From NCBI RefSeq assembly GCF_001563475.1, contig NZ_LPUT01000023.1:310001-374000 (forward strand): a DNA stretch of 64,000 nt. Reading direction: 5' to 3'. The notes under the pieces are model-generated. The model was not told the DNA's origin. It was given only the letters and a program-made list of their open reading frames with translations, and made no database searches. Shown here one piece after another: positions 51,801 through 60,522 of this stretch. The position numbers were made by a program, and so were the translations under genes. How positions within the stretch are numbered: position 1 is the first letter of the stretch; the number at the start of each line of letters is the position of its first letter. The stretch comes from Sporosarcina sp. HYO08. Lineage in GTDB: Bacteria > Bacillota > Bacilli > Bacillales_A > Planococcaceae.

Positions 51801-54062
51801 TCCAGCAAGAAGTTTTAATAGTGCAGCCACTTCTTTTTTCACATTTTGTCCCGCTTCCTGTGCACCTACACAAATCGGACAGCCTGCTTCGCACCGACAA
51901 GCTGCAACATGCCGAGATGCTTGTTGTAATAATTCATCCCAACGATCGAAAAGCTTTTCACTTAAACCGATGCCGCCGGGATAGCTGTCGTAAATGAAAA
52001 TGGTCGGTCGTTCCGTATGAACAGCTTTCACTTGAGGAACAACATGAATATCCGATTTATCACACTGCACGAATAATGGAATGAAAGACTGAATAGCATA
52101 TGCTGCCCCAGTCATCGCATCCGTAAGCGCAGCTTCCGTCCACCCTTTCGGCAAATCAAAAGTCAGCCATGTAGATGATGTATGCAGTTCTTCTGCGGGT
52201 AATGAAATGGGACCTGAACCGATATTATCATGCGAATCGAAACGGATCTTTTTAAATATCGTCGGAATCGCCAACACCGCGAGATCGCCAAATGCGGCTT
52301 CATTCTTCCCAAATACTTTCGTCTTGTCTTCACTGATGACTTTTAGTTCAACAGCAAGGTTCGCATCCGTAAAGTAATCAACATCCACTTCCGTCACATA
52401 CGCTTTCTTTTCTTCCCAATCGAGCAGCTCCACTTGATATTGTGTGCCTTGGTGAATATAAATCGCTTCTTCATGAAGTAGCGTCATCGCACTGAAGCGA
52501 TCCATTTCCCCGATAACCGTCGTTTCCTTTGGATGGGTTTTATCAATAATGACGACGTTTTCTTGGGAGGCAGAGCGCAAACTAATATCCCCAGCCGGAA
52601 AACGATCCGTCATCCAATGCCATTTCTCACTCGTTTTAACAAGCACACCTTCACTTTCAAGAAAGGCGAGCAGCTCTTGCACTTCAAATTCCCCATACGT
52701 TTCTGTTAATGTAAAAGGCAGCTCAAAAGATGCACATTTCAAATGGTCCATTAAAATGAGGATATTGTCAGGATGAATGCGTGCTTCTTCCGGCGTTTGA
52801 CCGAGTAAATAATCTGGGTTATCGATAATGTATTGATCAAGCGCAGTCGACTGTGCCACATAAATGATGAGCGCTTCTTCTTGTCTTCTGCCAGCTCTAC
52901 CAGCTTGCTGAAAGGCACTTGCAATATTCCCCGGGTAACCCGTCATGATACACGCTTGCAGCTGGCCAATATCGACACCAAGTTCAAGTGCGTTCGTACT
53001 GACAACCGTTCGGATCGCTCCATCTCTCAATCCTTTTTCAATCTTCCTCCGTTCAGAAGGCAAATACCCACCCCGATACCCCATAATCGTTTCGTCAAAT
53101 AATTTCTTTTTCGTTAACTCTTTCATATAGGTGACAAGCATTTCTACTCGAACACGGCTTTTAGCGAAAATGATCGTCTGAACACCTTCTCGGTAAAGTA
53201 ACGAAGCCAAATCACGAACTTCTAAGATGGCACTTCTTCGAATGCCGAATGTTGGATGGATAACGGGTGGATTATAAAATAAGAAATGCTTTTTTCCAGC
53301 CGGCGCCCCGTTATTGGCAATTAGTTCCATATCGGTATTCGTCAACGTCTCTGCCAGCTCTTTGGGGTTTGCAATCGTTGCAGACGTACAAATAAAAATA
53401 GGGTTACTCCCGTAGTAATTGCAAATTCGCTTCAACCGTCTAAGGACATGTGCGACATGGCTCCCGAACACGCCTTTATACGTATGCAATTCGTCAATGA
53501 TGATATACTTCAAGTTTTCAAACAGCGATACCCATTTCGTATGATGGGGTAAAATGCCGGAGTGAAGCATATCTGGATTGGTCAGCACAATATGGCCAGA
53601 CTTTCGAACTTTCGTTCTTAAACCCGGTGCCGTATCGCCGTCATACGTATAGCTTAATATTGTTTCTTCGCTTGCTTCAATCATTTCATGCAAGTCCGCC
53701 AATTGATCCTGCGCCAGTGCTTTTGTCGGAAAAAGATAAAGTGCACGCGAATTGTCATTCTCTAAAATACTTTGCAAAACCGGCAAATGATAACAAAGTG
53801 ATTTCCCCGATGCGGTCGGCGTAACAGCCGTAAATGAATGACCACTCATTGCAAGATCAAACGCTTCCCGTTGATGGCTATAAAGTTGGTTGATCCCCTT
53901 TTTCTCCAAAGCTTTCATGAGAGAAGGGTGAAGCTGATCCGGGAATGGTGCGTAATGAGCAACCTTGCCTTCAATCGTTCTATAATGGGCAACGTTTGAT
54001 GAGAATGATGGATCTGTCCGCAACATCTCTAACACAGCTTGGACATTCACATTGTTCTTCAT
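51777..54062 (-). CDS. mrfA: DEAD-box-like helicase MrfA (YprA), mitomycin repair
   Basis: 761 residues. Helicase core with motif I TPTASGKSLCYHLP, DEVH-like IIIDELHTY, SATIANP, and C-terminal helicase motifs (STNALELGVDIG, QQAGRAGRR). The C-terminal DUF1998/zinc region has the four-cysteine motif CRCEAGCPIC that defines MrfA-type helicases. In B. subtilis MrfA unwinds DNA 3'-5' and with MrfB removes mitomycin C lesions. Overlaps yppE by 4 nt. Its stop GTCATATGA coincides with the duplicated mrfB start. Confidence 0.93.
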   Translation of the reverse strand: MKNNVNVQAVLEMLRTDPSFSSNVAHYRTIEGKVAHYAPFPDQLHPSLMKALEKKGINQLYSHQREAFDLAMSGHSFTAVTPTASGKSLCYHLPVLQSILENDNSRALYLFPTKALAQDQLADLHEMIEASEETILSYTYDGDTAPGLRTKVRKSGHIVLTNPDMLHSGILPHHTKWVSLFENLKYIIIDELHTYKGVFGSHVAHVLRRLKRICNYYGSNPIFICTSATIANPKELAETLTNTDMELIANNGAPAGKKHFLFYNPPVIHPTFGIRRSAILEVRDLASLLYREGVQTIIFAKSRVRVEMLVTYMKELTKKKLFDETIMGYRGGYLPSERRKIEKGLRDGAIRTVVSTNALELGVDIGQLQACIMTGYPGNIASAFQQAGRAGRRQEEALIIYVAQSTALDQYIIDNPDYLLGQTPEEARIHPDNILILMDHLKCASFELPFTLTETYGEFEVQELLAFLESEGVLVKTSEKWHWMTDRFPAGDISLRSASQENVVIIDKTHPKETTVIGEMDRFSAMTLLHEEAIYIHQGTQYQVELLDWEEKKAYVTEVDVDYFTDANLAVELKVISEDKTKVFGKNEAAFGDLAVLAIPTIFKKIRFDSHDNIGSGPISLPAEELHTSSTWLTFDLPKGWTEAALTDAMTGAAYAIQSFIPLFVQCDKSDIHVVPQVKAVHTERPTIFIYDSYPGGIGLSEKLFDRWDELLQQASRHVAACRCEAGCPICVGAQEAGQNVKKEVAALLKLLAGGTGSRVI

Positions 54063-54430
54063 TTCGAATCCTCTTCACGCTCTTCACGTAAGGCATCCAA
54101 TATTGTTTTTAGCGTATATTCAGCAGACTGAATCGAATGAACGAAACGGCTTTTCCCTGTTTTCTTATAAAAAGATTGGACAATAAATTGCTTCATCGAA
54201 TCATTCAATGACTCGATTTGAACCGGATGTACGTATTTCGGCTTTGCCATTTTTATAAATTCATAAATTTCAGTTGTCCACTCATCAAGCAATGCATGGT
54301 ACTCGTCAGCATAAGGCTTCACATCTATAAAAAAATCAGGATCTCGGTCGAGCTCCCGCCAATGAGCATGTCTTTCTAAACATTCTCCGCAAACAGAAAG
54401 GAGCTTTGTTGTTTTTTCTATTAAATTCAT
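54059..54430 (-). CDS. yppE: DUF1798 protein YppE
   Basis: 123 residues, helical bundle of the YppE family; the stretch KPKYVHPVQIESLNDSMKQFIVQSFYKKTGKSRF aligns with B. subtilis YppE. Upstream member of the yppE-mrfA operon (ATGA overlap). The function is unknown. Confidence 0.85.
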   Translation of the reverse strand: MNLIEKTTKLLSVCGECLERHAHWRELDRDPDFFIDVKPYADEYHALLDEWTTEIYEFIKMAKPKYVHPVQIESLNDSMKQFIVQSFYKKTGKSRFVHSIQSAEYTLKTILDALREEREEDSK

Positions 54431-54638
54431 CTTCCTACCACCCTTTCATGTCCTTTATTTTATCAGAAAAAGAGATGTACGACCATACAGGAACGAACAT
54501 GCATTCCAATCCCATTTATACCATTTCCCGTGTTTCCATCTTGATCATTGATGAGTTCACATACACTTCATGACTTTATGACTACTTAGTGACACTCTTC
54601 ACATTAATCTGTGAATGATTGATGACATGCGACAGCAC

Positions 54639-54680
54639 TGTGATTTATATCACAATTCAAAATAATTGACAGCATAAAAT
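54639..54680 (+). promoter_or_regulatory. Fnr-type box and promoter of nirK
   Basis: TGTGA-tttata-TCACA (54639-54654) is a perfect Fnr/Crp-type palindrome. A -10 box TAAAAT lies at 54675-54680, giving a start near 54687 and placing the box centre at about -41.5, the class II activation position. No good -35 is needed. The rest of 54431-54748 holds no gene. Confidence 0.82.
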
Positions 54681-54748
54681 AAAGGTAGATAGACAAAGTC
54701 ATTAAACGGCATAAAAGCCAACTATTAAAAAAACGGGAGGAAAGAATC

Positions 54749-55771
54749 ATGAAGAAGTTTGCAGCAGTAGGATTGTCAGGGTTGCTCGTCGCGGGAATAT
54801 TGGCAGGTTGTACGTCAAACTCGGCTTCTGAACCTGTGGAAAAAATTACGCCGCCAGAGTCGAAAGTTGAATCTGCCTCGGAAGTCTTTGGTCCTCATGA
54901 AGGGTTGCATCAAGAGCCGATTCCACTAAAAATGGAACGTGTCGGAGAAAATGAAGTAAATATTGAGATGACAGCTCAAATTACAGACATTGAAATCGAC
55001 AAAGGGAAAATGTACAAAGCATGGACATTTAATGGTGAAGCACCTGGTCCAGTCATTGTCGTAAATGAAGGCGATATCATTAACTTTAAACTCGTCAATA
55101 TGGACCCGGCGATTCCGCATAGTATGGATTTCCACGCAGTGCACACATCACCTTCTAAAAACTTTGCGGATATCATGCCAAACGAAGATGGCACGTTTAC
55201 GTATCCAGCAACAAAACCAGGTGTCTTTATGTATCACTGCGGAACAGATCCAATCGTCTCCCACATCGCGAATGGCATGCACGGTGTCATTATTGTAAAA
55301 CCCAAAGATGGTTATCCAACTGACGCGGAAATTGATCAGGAATACTTGCTCATTCAAAATGAATGGTATGCCTATAATGATTACGATGCTTTCATTAACG
55401 ATGAGCCAGAGCATGTTGTCTTCTCAACAAAGGCACTAAAAGAAGGCGATCTGAATACAAACGGCGATACATTTAGCCTGAAAGAAAAACCGCTTCAAGC
55501 AAAAGTCGGTGATAAAGTACGTTTGTATATTAACAACGTCGGGCCGAACGAAGTCAGCTCTTTCCACGTCGTCGGTACGATTATGGACGATGTCTACGTC
55601 GATGGCAATCCTGCTAACGTTCTAAAAGGCATGCAAACGATTATGCTCCCTGCAAGCGGTGGTGCAGTCGTCGAATTCACAGTGACGGAAGCAGGCAACT
55701 ACCCAATCGTAACGCACCAATTTAAACACGCATCGAAAGGCGCAATTGCGATCCTGGAAGTAACGGAATAA
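54749..55771 (+). CDS. nirK: Copper-containing nitrite reductase NirK (lipoprotein)
   Basis: 340 residues, two cupredoxin domains. Lipobox LAGC puts a lipidated cysteine at 21. Type 1 copper ligands: H124, C164, H172, M177; type 2: H129, H163 and a C-terminal histidine in VTHQFKH (323/327). Catalytic D127 and H273 are kept. The chain closely resembles the Geobacillus-type NirK, reducing nitrite to NO outside the membrane. GGAGG precedes the ATG. No nor, nos or nar gene lies in the window. Expression under oxygen limitation is predicted by the Fnr box. Confidence 0.95.
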   Translation: MKKFAAVGLSGLLVAGILAGCTSNSASEPVEKITPPESKVESASEVFGPHEGLHQEPIPLKMERVGENEVNIEMTAQITDIEIDKGKMYKAWTFNGEAPGPVIVVNEGDIINFKLVNMDPAIPHSMDFHAVHTSPSKNFADIMPNEDGTFTYPATKPGVFMYHCGTDPIVSHIANGMHGVIIVKPKDGYPTDAEIDQEYLLIQNEWYAYNDYDAFINDEPEHVVFSTKALKEGDLNTNGDTFSLKEKPLQAKVGDKVRLYINNVGPNEVSSFHVVGTIMDDVYVDGNPANVLKGMQTIMLPASGGAVVEFTVTEAGNYPIVTHQFKHASKGAIAILEVTE

Positions 55772-55784
55772 GGTGCCAGGCACC
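55772..55784. repeat. GGTGCCAGGCACC palindrome, copy 1
   Basis: 13-bp palindrome directly after the nirK stop; recurs at 56620-56632 (GGTGCCTGGCACC) and shortened at 60497-60507. Confidence 0.7.
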
Positions 55785-55786
55785 CA

Positions 55787-55824
55787 AACAAACGTGAATG
55801 TTTGAACATTCACGTTTGTTTTAA
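55787..55824. terminator. Terminator between nirK and the acetyltransferase gene
   Basis: 16-bp perfect stem AACAAACGTGAATGTT / AACATTCACGTTTGTT with a 2-nt spacer, then TTTTAAT. Confidence 0.92.
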
Positions 55825-55827
55825 TGA

Positions 55828-56349
55828 TTACACCAATTCTACCCAAAACCTTTTGACGACATTGCCGTTATCTTCTATAAAATCCTCATCTTCAACGCCG
55901 CCGTTTTTACGAATGACTTTTTCGGAAGCGATATTATCCGCATCACAGGTCACCAAGGCATGTTCGATACCCAGCCCTTTTATTTTTTCAAGCCCGAGCG
56001 CAAGCAGCTTTGTGGCATATCCTTTTCCACGGGCACTTGGGCGAATGCCGTATCCGATATGTCCCCCAATATTTTGTAATCGTTCCGTTAATGCATGGCG
56101 GATATTCGCCGCACCTAAAACGTCATCGTTTTCATTCACAAGCCAATATGTCGAATCCGCCACCCAACCTTCTGGAAGGCCAATGCCTTTTTCGGCATCT
56201 AAGCGCGTATTCACCATTCCTTCGAAATCGGACGGATCTTCACCGATAACCCAAGGAACGAAACTTTCCCCTGAAGCTTTCCATTCCTTATAAAAACTTA
56301 AATATTGCTCTTCTAGTGAAATAGTTGGTTTGACAAGTTTCACGGCCAT
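55828..56349 (-). CDS. GNAT-family N-acetyltransferase
   Basis: 173 residues, GNAT fold: acetyl-CoA loop GYGIRPSARGKGYATKLL (motif A, R/Q-x-x-G-x-G/A) near 95-112, then VTCDADNIASEKVIRKNGG. Resembles the YkkB/RimJ-like group that acetylates small molecules or protein N-termini. Substrate unknown. Monocistronic. Confidence 0.88.
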   Translation of the reverse strand: MAVKLVKPTISLEEQYLSFYKEWKASGESFVPWVIGEDPSDFEGMVNTRLDAEKGIGLPEGWVADSTYWLVNENDDVLGAANIRHALTERLQNIGGHIGYGIRPSARGKGYATKLLALGLEKIKGLGIEHALVTCDADNIASEKVIRKNGGVEDEDFIEDNGNVVKRFWVELV

Positions 56350-56394
56350 ATTTCCCCCCTCAACAAACTCAATTTACCATAACTTTGTAAATAC

Positions 56395-56423
56395 AAAAAG
56401 GATCCATAGTCCGGATCCTTTTT
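56395..56423. terminator. Terminator between the GNAT gene and a small gene
   Basis: AAAAAGGATCC / GGATCCTTTTT perfect stem with a 7-nt loop. Confidence 0.88.
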
Positions 56424-56532
56424 AACGTTCCACTTCTTCCTTCCGAAATCCTGTTGAACGGTAGATTAGCAGGAGAAGAAACACGATAATCATCACTTTT
56501 TGGATGAACATCCCACCATCGAAGTTAGCCAA
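56422..56532 (-). CDS. Small single-pass membrane protein (36 residues)
   Basis: TTG start with GGAGGG 8 nt upstream and a strong terminator at its end. The product (MANFDGGMFIQKVM..., then a basic/acidic tail FRKEEVER) has one membrane helix of about 16 residues (VMIIVFLLLLIY) and a cytoplasmic-type tail. Unrecognised, but the signals on both ends support a real gene. Confidence 0.62.
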   Translation of the reverse strand: MANFDGGMFIQKVMIIVFLLLLIYRSTGFRKEEVER

Positions 56533-56619
56533 GTCGCATTCCCTCCAATCTATTCTATTCTGCTAAACCGCAGTACTAACCTATGTAAAACAGCTATAAA
56601 TGTGCCGGCCTCTAAAAAT

Positions 56620-56632
56620 GGTGCCTGGCACC
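56620..56632. repeat. GGTGCCTGGCACC palindrome, copy 2
   Basis: Followed by a tandem CACCGTTCACAG-CACCGTTCAC. No gene lies between 56533 and 56718. Confidence 0.65.
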
Positions 56633-56718
56633 GTTCACAGCACCGTTCACAAAAGATTCATAATTCCATCTTACTGTCAATAAACTACATTAACGATAGT
56701 CTGAAAGGGTGAGGCAGC

Positions 56719-56811
56719 TTGAAGCGATCTTATGTATATACTGGGGCGGTCGTAGTCGGTATTTTAATAGGGATCATTGTTACGTATATGATGGAATTAA
56801 ATTCATTTTAA
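56719..56811 (+). CDS. Small single-pass membrane protein (30 residues)
   Basis: TTG start after GGGTGAGG. Product MKRSYVYTG... followed by one helix (AVVVGILIGIIVTYMM) and a short polar end; basic residues at the N-terminus suggest N-in topology. No homologue recognised. Its last bases overlap the stop of the opposing 46-residue gene. Confidence 0.5.
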   Translation: MKRSYVYTGAVVVGILIGIIVTYMMELNSF

Positions 56812-56948
56812 AGCGGACGGTTTTCTCTTGGCTCCACAACACCACTGTGATTGGATTGGACAAACCCCAAGGCATGATTGGCATAGAATGGATCCACGTG
56901 ATGATAGTAGTTAAGGATCCATTCTTTTAACCAATCCCCGTTACCCAC
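56808..56948 (-). CDS. Small hypothetical protein (46 residues)
   Basis: GTG start with GAGG 6 nt upstream. The product begins MGNGDWLKEWILNYYHH and ends VVEPRENRPL; aromatic- and histidine-rich, hydrophilic, protein-like composition. Divergent from recU, across about 110 bp. Synteny places it in the position of the small yppF/yppG/yppD genes of B. subtilis, but no homology to them is claimed. Confidence 0.55.
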   Translation of the reverse strand: MGNGDWLKEWILNYYHHVDPFYANHALGFVQSNHSGVVEPRENRPL

Positions 56949-57057
56949 CCCAAACCTCAACTCTCTTTTCCGTATCCAAAATTTCCCTATGAAACTTTCC
57001 CACGCCTACTTCGTCCAATGCATATGTGGTATGATTAGGTGATGTGAGGTGAATGCT

Positions 57058-57696
57058 TTGGCGATTCGTTACCCTAATGGCAAAAAGTACGTACCTGTGC
57101 AAAAAAAAGACACCGCACGCAAAGTAAATCCGTCATTTAGTAACCGTGGAAAGACACTTGAGGATGAATTGAACGAATCCAATGAATACTATTTACATCA
57201 TGGCATTGCGGTCATCCACAAGAAACCTGTACCGATCCAAGTCGTCAATGTGAAGTACCCGGCAAGAAGCGCGGCAGTTATTACAGAGGCTTATTTCCGT
57301 ACCCCTTCTACAACAGACTATAACGGTGTTTGGCAAGGCAAATACATCGACTTTGAAGCAAAAGAAACGAAAAACAAAACTTCGTTTCCACTGCAAAATA
57401 TTCATGAGCACCAAGTGATGCATATGAAAAACATTTCATCCCAAGGTGGTATTGCCTTCTTTGTCATTCGGTTTAGTACGCTAGACCGTTACTTTATTCT
57501 ACCATACGCATCATTCTCCAATAAGTGGAAAAGAATGATAGATGGTGGAAGAAAGTCTATTACCTTGGCGGAAATAGAAAAAGATGCAATCGAAATTCAA
57601 CCCGGATTCCACCCGAGGCTGGATTATATACAAGCACTTGACACCCTAGCGGCAAAGAGCACTGAAACAATTGAAAGGCAGGAACAAGAACGATGA
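57058..57696 (+). CDS. recU: Holliday junction resolvase RecU
   Basis: 212 residues. Nuclease fold with SNRGKTLEDELNESNEYY, YFRTPSTTDYNGVWQGKYIDFEAKETKNKTSFPLQN carrying the catalytic D/E-x-K (DFEAKE). Cuts Holliday junctions during recombination and segregation. TTG at 57058 (then AIRYPNGK) is chosen since AGGTGA lies 5 nt upstream and it matches B. subtilis MIRYPNGK; GTG at 57049 is the alternative. ATGA overlap with ponA. Confidence 0.95.
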   Translation: MAIRYPNGKKYVPVQKKDTARKVNPSFSNRGKTLEDELNESNEYYLHHGIAVIHKKPVPIQVVNVKYPARSAAVITEAYFRTPSTTDYNGVWQGKYIDFEAKETKNKTSFPLQNIHEHQVMHMKNISSQGGIAFFVIRFSTLDRYFILPYASFSNKWKRMIDGGRKSITLAEIEKDAIEIQPGFHPRLDYIQALDTLAAKSTETIERQEQER

Positions 57697-60392
57697 GTGA
57701 TCAGTTAAACTCACGAACGGCGCGGCGTAAAAAACTAGAACAAGAACGCGCAAAAAACAAAAAAACTAAAAAACCCCAAAAAGCAACGTCATGGATTAAA
57801 AAAATTGTTTTAACCATTTTCTTAATCGGGCTTGCTGGATTACTTGGAGGCTTTGGGCTATTTGCCTATTATGCAAGTTCCGCTCCCGCACTAGACGAAA
57901 ACTTATTAAAAGATCCATTAACTTCTGATTTTCTTGACGTAGACGGGAATGTCTTTATGAAGTTCGGGGCTGAAAAGCGAGAATTTGTACCTTATAATGA
58001 AATTCCTAAACTAATGGAAGATGCTATTCTTGCAACAGAAGACGTCCGATTTTATAAGCACCACGGAATGGACTTTTGGAGACTGGGCGGTGCGGTTTTG
58101 GCTAACGTACGCGGCGGGTTTGGCTCTCAAGGTGCCAGTACGCTAACTCAGCAAGTCATTAAAAACTCCTTCCTAACGGATGAAAAGACATTAAAGCGGA
58201 AGGCGCAAGAAGCGTGGCTCGCCTTTAAATTAGAACGCGAATATAGCAAAGAAGAAATTTTTGAAATGTATTTTAACAAAATACTCATGTCAGGCAATCG
58301 ATATGGATTTGGAACAGGCGCCAAGTACTTTTACGGTAAAAACCTAGACGAGTTGGATCTACAAGAAGTCGCTACATTGGCGGGTCTGCCGCAATATCCA
58401 AACGGCTACAATCCATTTTTGCATCCAGAACGAGCCGAAAAACGACGCAATATCGTTCTCGGGCTCATGTATCAGCATAAGAAAATTACAAAAGAACAAA
58501 TGGAAGCTGCAAAAGCGATTCCTGTAACTACAACACTTTTATCTGAAGCGGAAAGAGAAGAAAATAATTCTTCTAAATATCCAGCTTACGTCGCATATGT
58601 GTTAGACGAGTTAGAAGCTGCCGATCTAACGCACTTGCTTTCTGAAGGGATTAAAATTCAAACGAATTTAGATCCAAAAGCGCAGCAATCTGTTGAAAAT
58701 GCATTAAACACGTCGGAACTGTATGAGTCTGAAGAAATGCAAGCGGGTATGACAGTTGTCGATACAAAAACAGGTGCGATTGTCGCCATTGGCGGCGGGC
58801 GTAATTATTCCGGGCACAATTGGAACTTTGCCTCAAACCAAAAACGTCAGCCTGGTTCAGTTATTAAGCCGATTCTCTCTTACGGTCCGATGATTGAAAA
58901 TAATAGCTGGTCAACGGGAACGACGATCGTCGACGAACCGTATAATTACAAAGGAACAAACAGAGCGATTCGGAACGTCGATGGAAGGTACTTAGGCAAA
59001 ATGACAGTTCGAGAAGCTTTATATAAATCGCGGAACATTCCCGCAGTGAAAGTTTTCGAAGAAGTCGGCGTTTCAAAAGCAGGTGCTTTCGCCGATGGAC
59101 TTGGGCTCCATTATAATACCAATAAATTATATTCCTCCGATGCTTTAGGCGGCGGTGAACATAATTTCTCAACAGTTGAAATGGCAGGTGCCTATGCAGC
59201 CTTCGGTAATGGCGGTATTTATACGAAGCCGCATGCGGTGAAAAAAATCGTTTTCCGAGATGGCAAAACAGAACGTAGTTTAGCACCAAAACCAGTTGTC
59301 GCGATGAAAGAATCAACGGCGTATATGATTACCGATATTTTGCGTGATGTTCTTACTTCAGGAACAGGTCAGCGTGCAAATGTTTCTGGATTAGACATTG
59401 CTGGAAAAACGGGAACAACAAACTATCCATCCGAAATTATTCAAAAGAATGGATTTAAAAGCACTTATGTCCCTGATTCGTGGTTTGCAGGCTACACAAC
59501 AAATTATACAATTGCCGTATGGGGCGGCTACGAAAAATACACAACACCGATTAAAACATATGACTACGGCCGATACGTTCCACAAAACCTGTTCAAAATG
59601 GTTATGCGGGATATCTCTTCCGGGAAAGATACAGCAAGATTCAAAAAGCCAAGTTCAGTTGAAGAAGCGACAATTCTTTACGGCTCCCAACCGCTGATCC
59701 TTGCCAGTAACTCTACTCCGTCGAATCTGAGACGTACAGAGCTTTTTGTACGAGGAACAGTGCCTGTCGAAATGGCTAAAGAAGAAGTGATTGAAATAGC
59801 GGCACCAACTGATTTGGCCGCACAATACGATGTTGCGACAAACTCGATTTCGTTAAGCTGGGCACACAATGCACCAGATCCTGAACTTTACGAAGGTCCT
59901 GTACAATTTACTGTTGCAGTTGGCGTAGACGGTGGAGGCATGCAGGAGCTAACAACAACAGGCGAACATTTCGTCACGTTCTCGGGCGTTGAAATGGGTC
60001 GAACGTATACCTTCTCCGTTGTCGCAAGAGCTGGAGAACTTGTCAGTAAGCCAGCATCCACTTCATTGAAACTGGATGGAGGTCAGGAAGAAGATCCGGG
60101 TAATGCCGATGAAGATAACGAGCCTGAAGTTCCGAACGATGAAAATAATAATGGCCAGAACGGCAATGGATGGAACAACGGGAATAACAACAATGGGAAC
60201 AACGGCAATAACGGAAACTGGAATAATGGCAACAACGGAAACAATGGTAATGGCAATTGGAATAACGGAAATAATGGTAACAACGGCAACAACAATGATA
60301 CCAATAAGCAACCTCCTCAAGAAGATTCAACTCAAAATGATTCAGGTGGAAATACCGAAACAAATGAAAGCAGCGATGAAATCGCCCAGTAA
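57693..60392 (+). CDS. ponA: Bifunctional penicillin-binding protein 1
   Basis: 899 residues: basic cytoplasmic tail (GpsB-binding type), TM ~36-60, glycosyltransferase domain with E116 in ATEDVRFYKHHG, transpeptidase domain with S389-VIK392, SRN (446-448) and KTGT (572-575), a fibronectin III-like domain (~700-795) and a tail (820-870) of N and G repeats with spaced W, then a polar end. Polymerises and crosslinks peptidoglycan. Coupled to recU. Confidence 0.96.
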   Translation: MSDQLNSRTARRKKLEQERAKNKKTKKPQKATSWIKKIVLTIFLIGLAGLLGGFGLFAYYASSAPALDENLLKDPLTSDFLDVDGNVFMKFGAEKREFVPYNEIPKLMEDAILATEDVRFYKHHGMDFWRLGGAVLANVRGGFGSQGASTLTQQVIKNSFLTDEKTLKRKAQEAWLAFKLEREYSKEEIFEMYFNKILMSGNRYGFGTGAKYFYGKNLDELDLQEVATLAGLPQYPNGYNPFLHPERAEKRRNIVLGLMYQHKKITKEQMEAAKAIPVTTTLLSEAEREENNSSKYPAYVAYVLDELEAADLTHLLSEGIKIQTNLDPKAQQSVENALNTSELYESEEMQAGMTVVDTKTGAIVAIGGGRNYSGHNWNFASNQKRQPGSVIKPILSYGPMIENNSWSTGTTIVDEPYNYKGTNRAIRNVDGRYLGKMTVREALYKSRNIPAVKVFEEVGVSKAGAFADGLGLHYNTNKLYSSDALGGGEHNFSTVEMAGAYAAFGNGGIYTKPHAVKKIVFRDGKTERSLAPKPVVAMKESTAYMITDILRDVLTSGTGQRANVSGLDIAGKTGTTNYPSEIIQKNGFKSTYVPDSWFAGYTTNYTIAVWGGYEKYTTPIKTYDYGRYVPQNLFKMVMRDISSGKDTARFKKPSSVEEATILYGSQPLILASNSTPSNLRRTELFVRGTVPVEMAKEEVIEIAAPTDLAAQYDVATNSISLSWAHNAPDPELYEGPVQFTVAVGVDGGGMQELTTTGEHFVTFSGVEMGRTYTFSVVARAGELVSKPASTSLKLDGGQEEDPGNADEDNEPEVPNDENNNGQNGNGWNNGNNNNGNNGNNGNWNNGNNGNNGNGNWNNGNNGNNGNNNDTNKQPPQEDSTQNDSGGNTETNESSDEIAQ

Positions 60393-60397
60393 TACGT

Positions 60398-60449
60398 AAA
60401 AGCCATCATCCCAATCGTGTTCAACTGATTGGGATGATGGCTTTATTTT
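60398..60449. terminator. Bidirectional terminator after ponA
   Basis: AAAGCCATCATCCCAATC / GATTGGGATGATGGCTTT perfect 18-bp stem, ATTTTG tail. Confidence 0.94.
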
Positions 60450-60496
60450 GTTGACACTTGAAAACGAGTAGTCGGCACGCCCGGCTATTTCCATTC

Positions 60497-60521
60497 GTGC
60501 CAGGCACTTCTGGGACAGCCC
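60497..60521. repeat. Joined fragments of two dispersed repeats
   Basis: GTGCCAGGCAC (60497-60507) followed at once by TTCTGGGACAGCCC (60508-60521), the exact complement of the left arm of the hairpin at 23876. Confidence 0.6.
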
Positions 60522-60522
60522 T

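Noticed and set aside
51584..51808. Reading the 74-codon frame as a complete independent holin gene
   Set aside because: Its first third is the duplicated mrfB start, so the boundaries are not those of a normal gene; kept only as a chimeric ORF.
58864..59316. 150-codon minus-strand frame within ponA
   Set aside because: Shadow of the transpeptidase coding sequence; basic, no ribosome binding site, no protein-like composition.
60043..60363. Minus- and second-frame ORFs over the ponA tail
   Set aside because: By-products of the low-complexity N/G repeat in the real frame.
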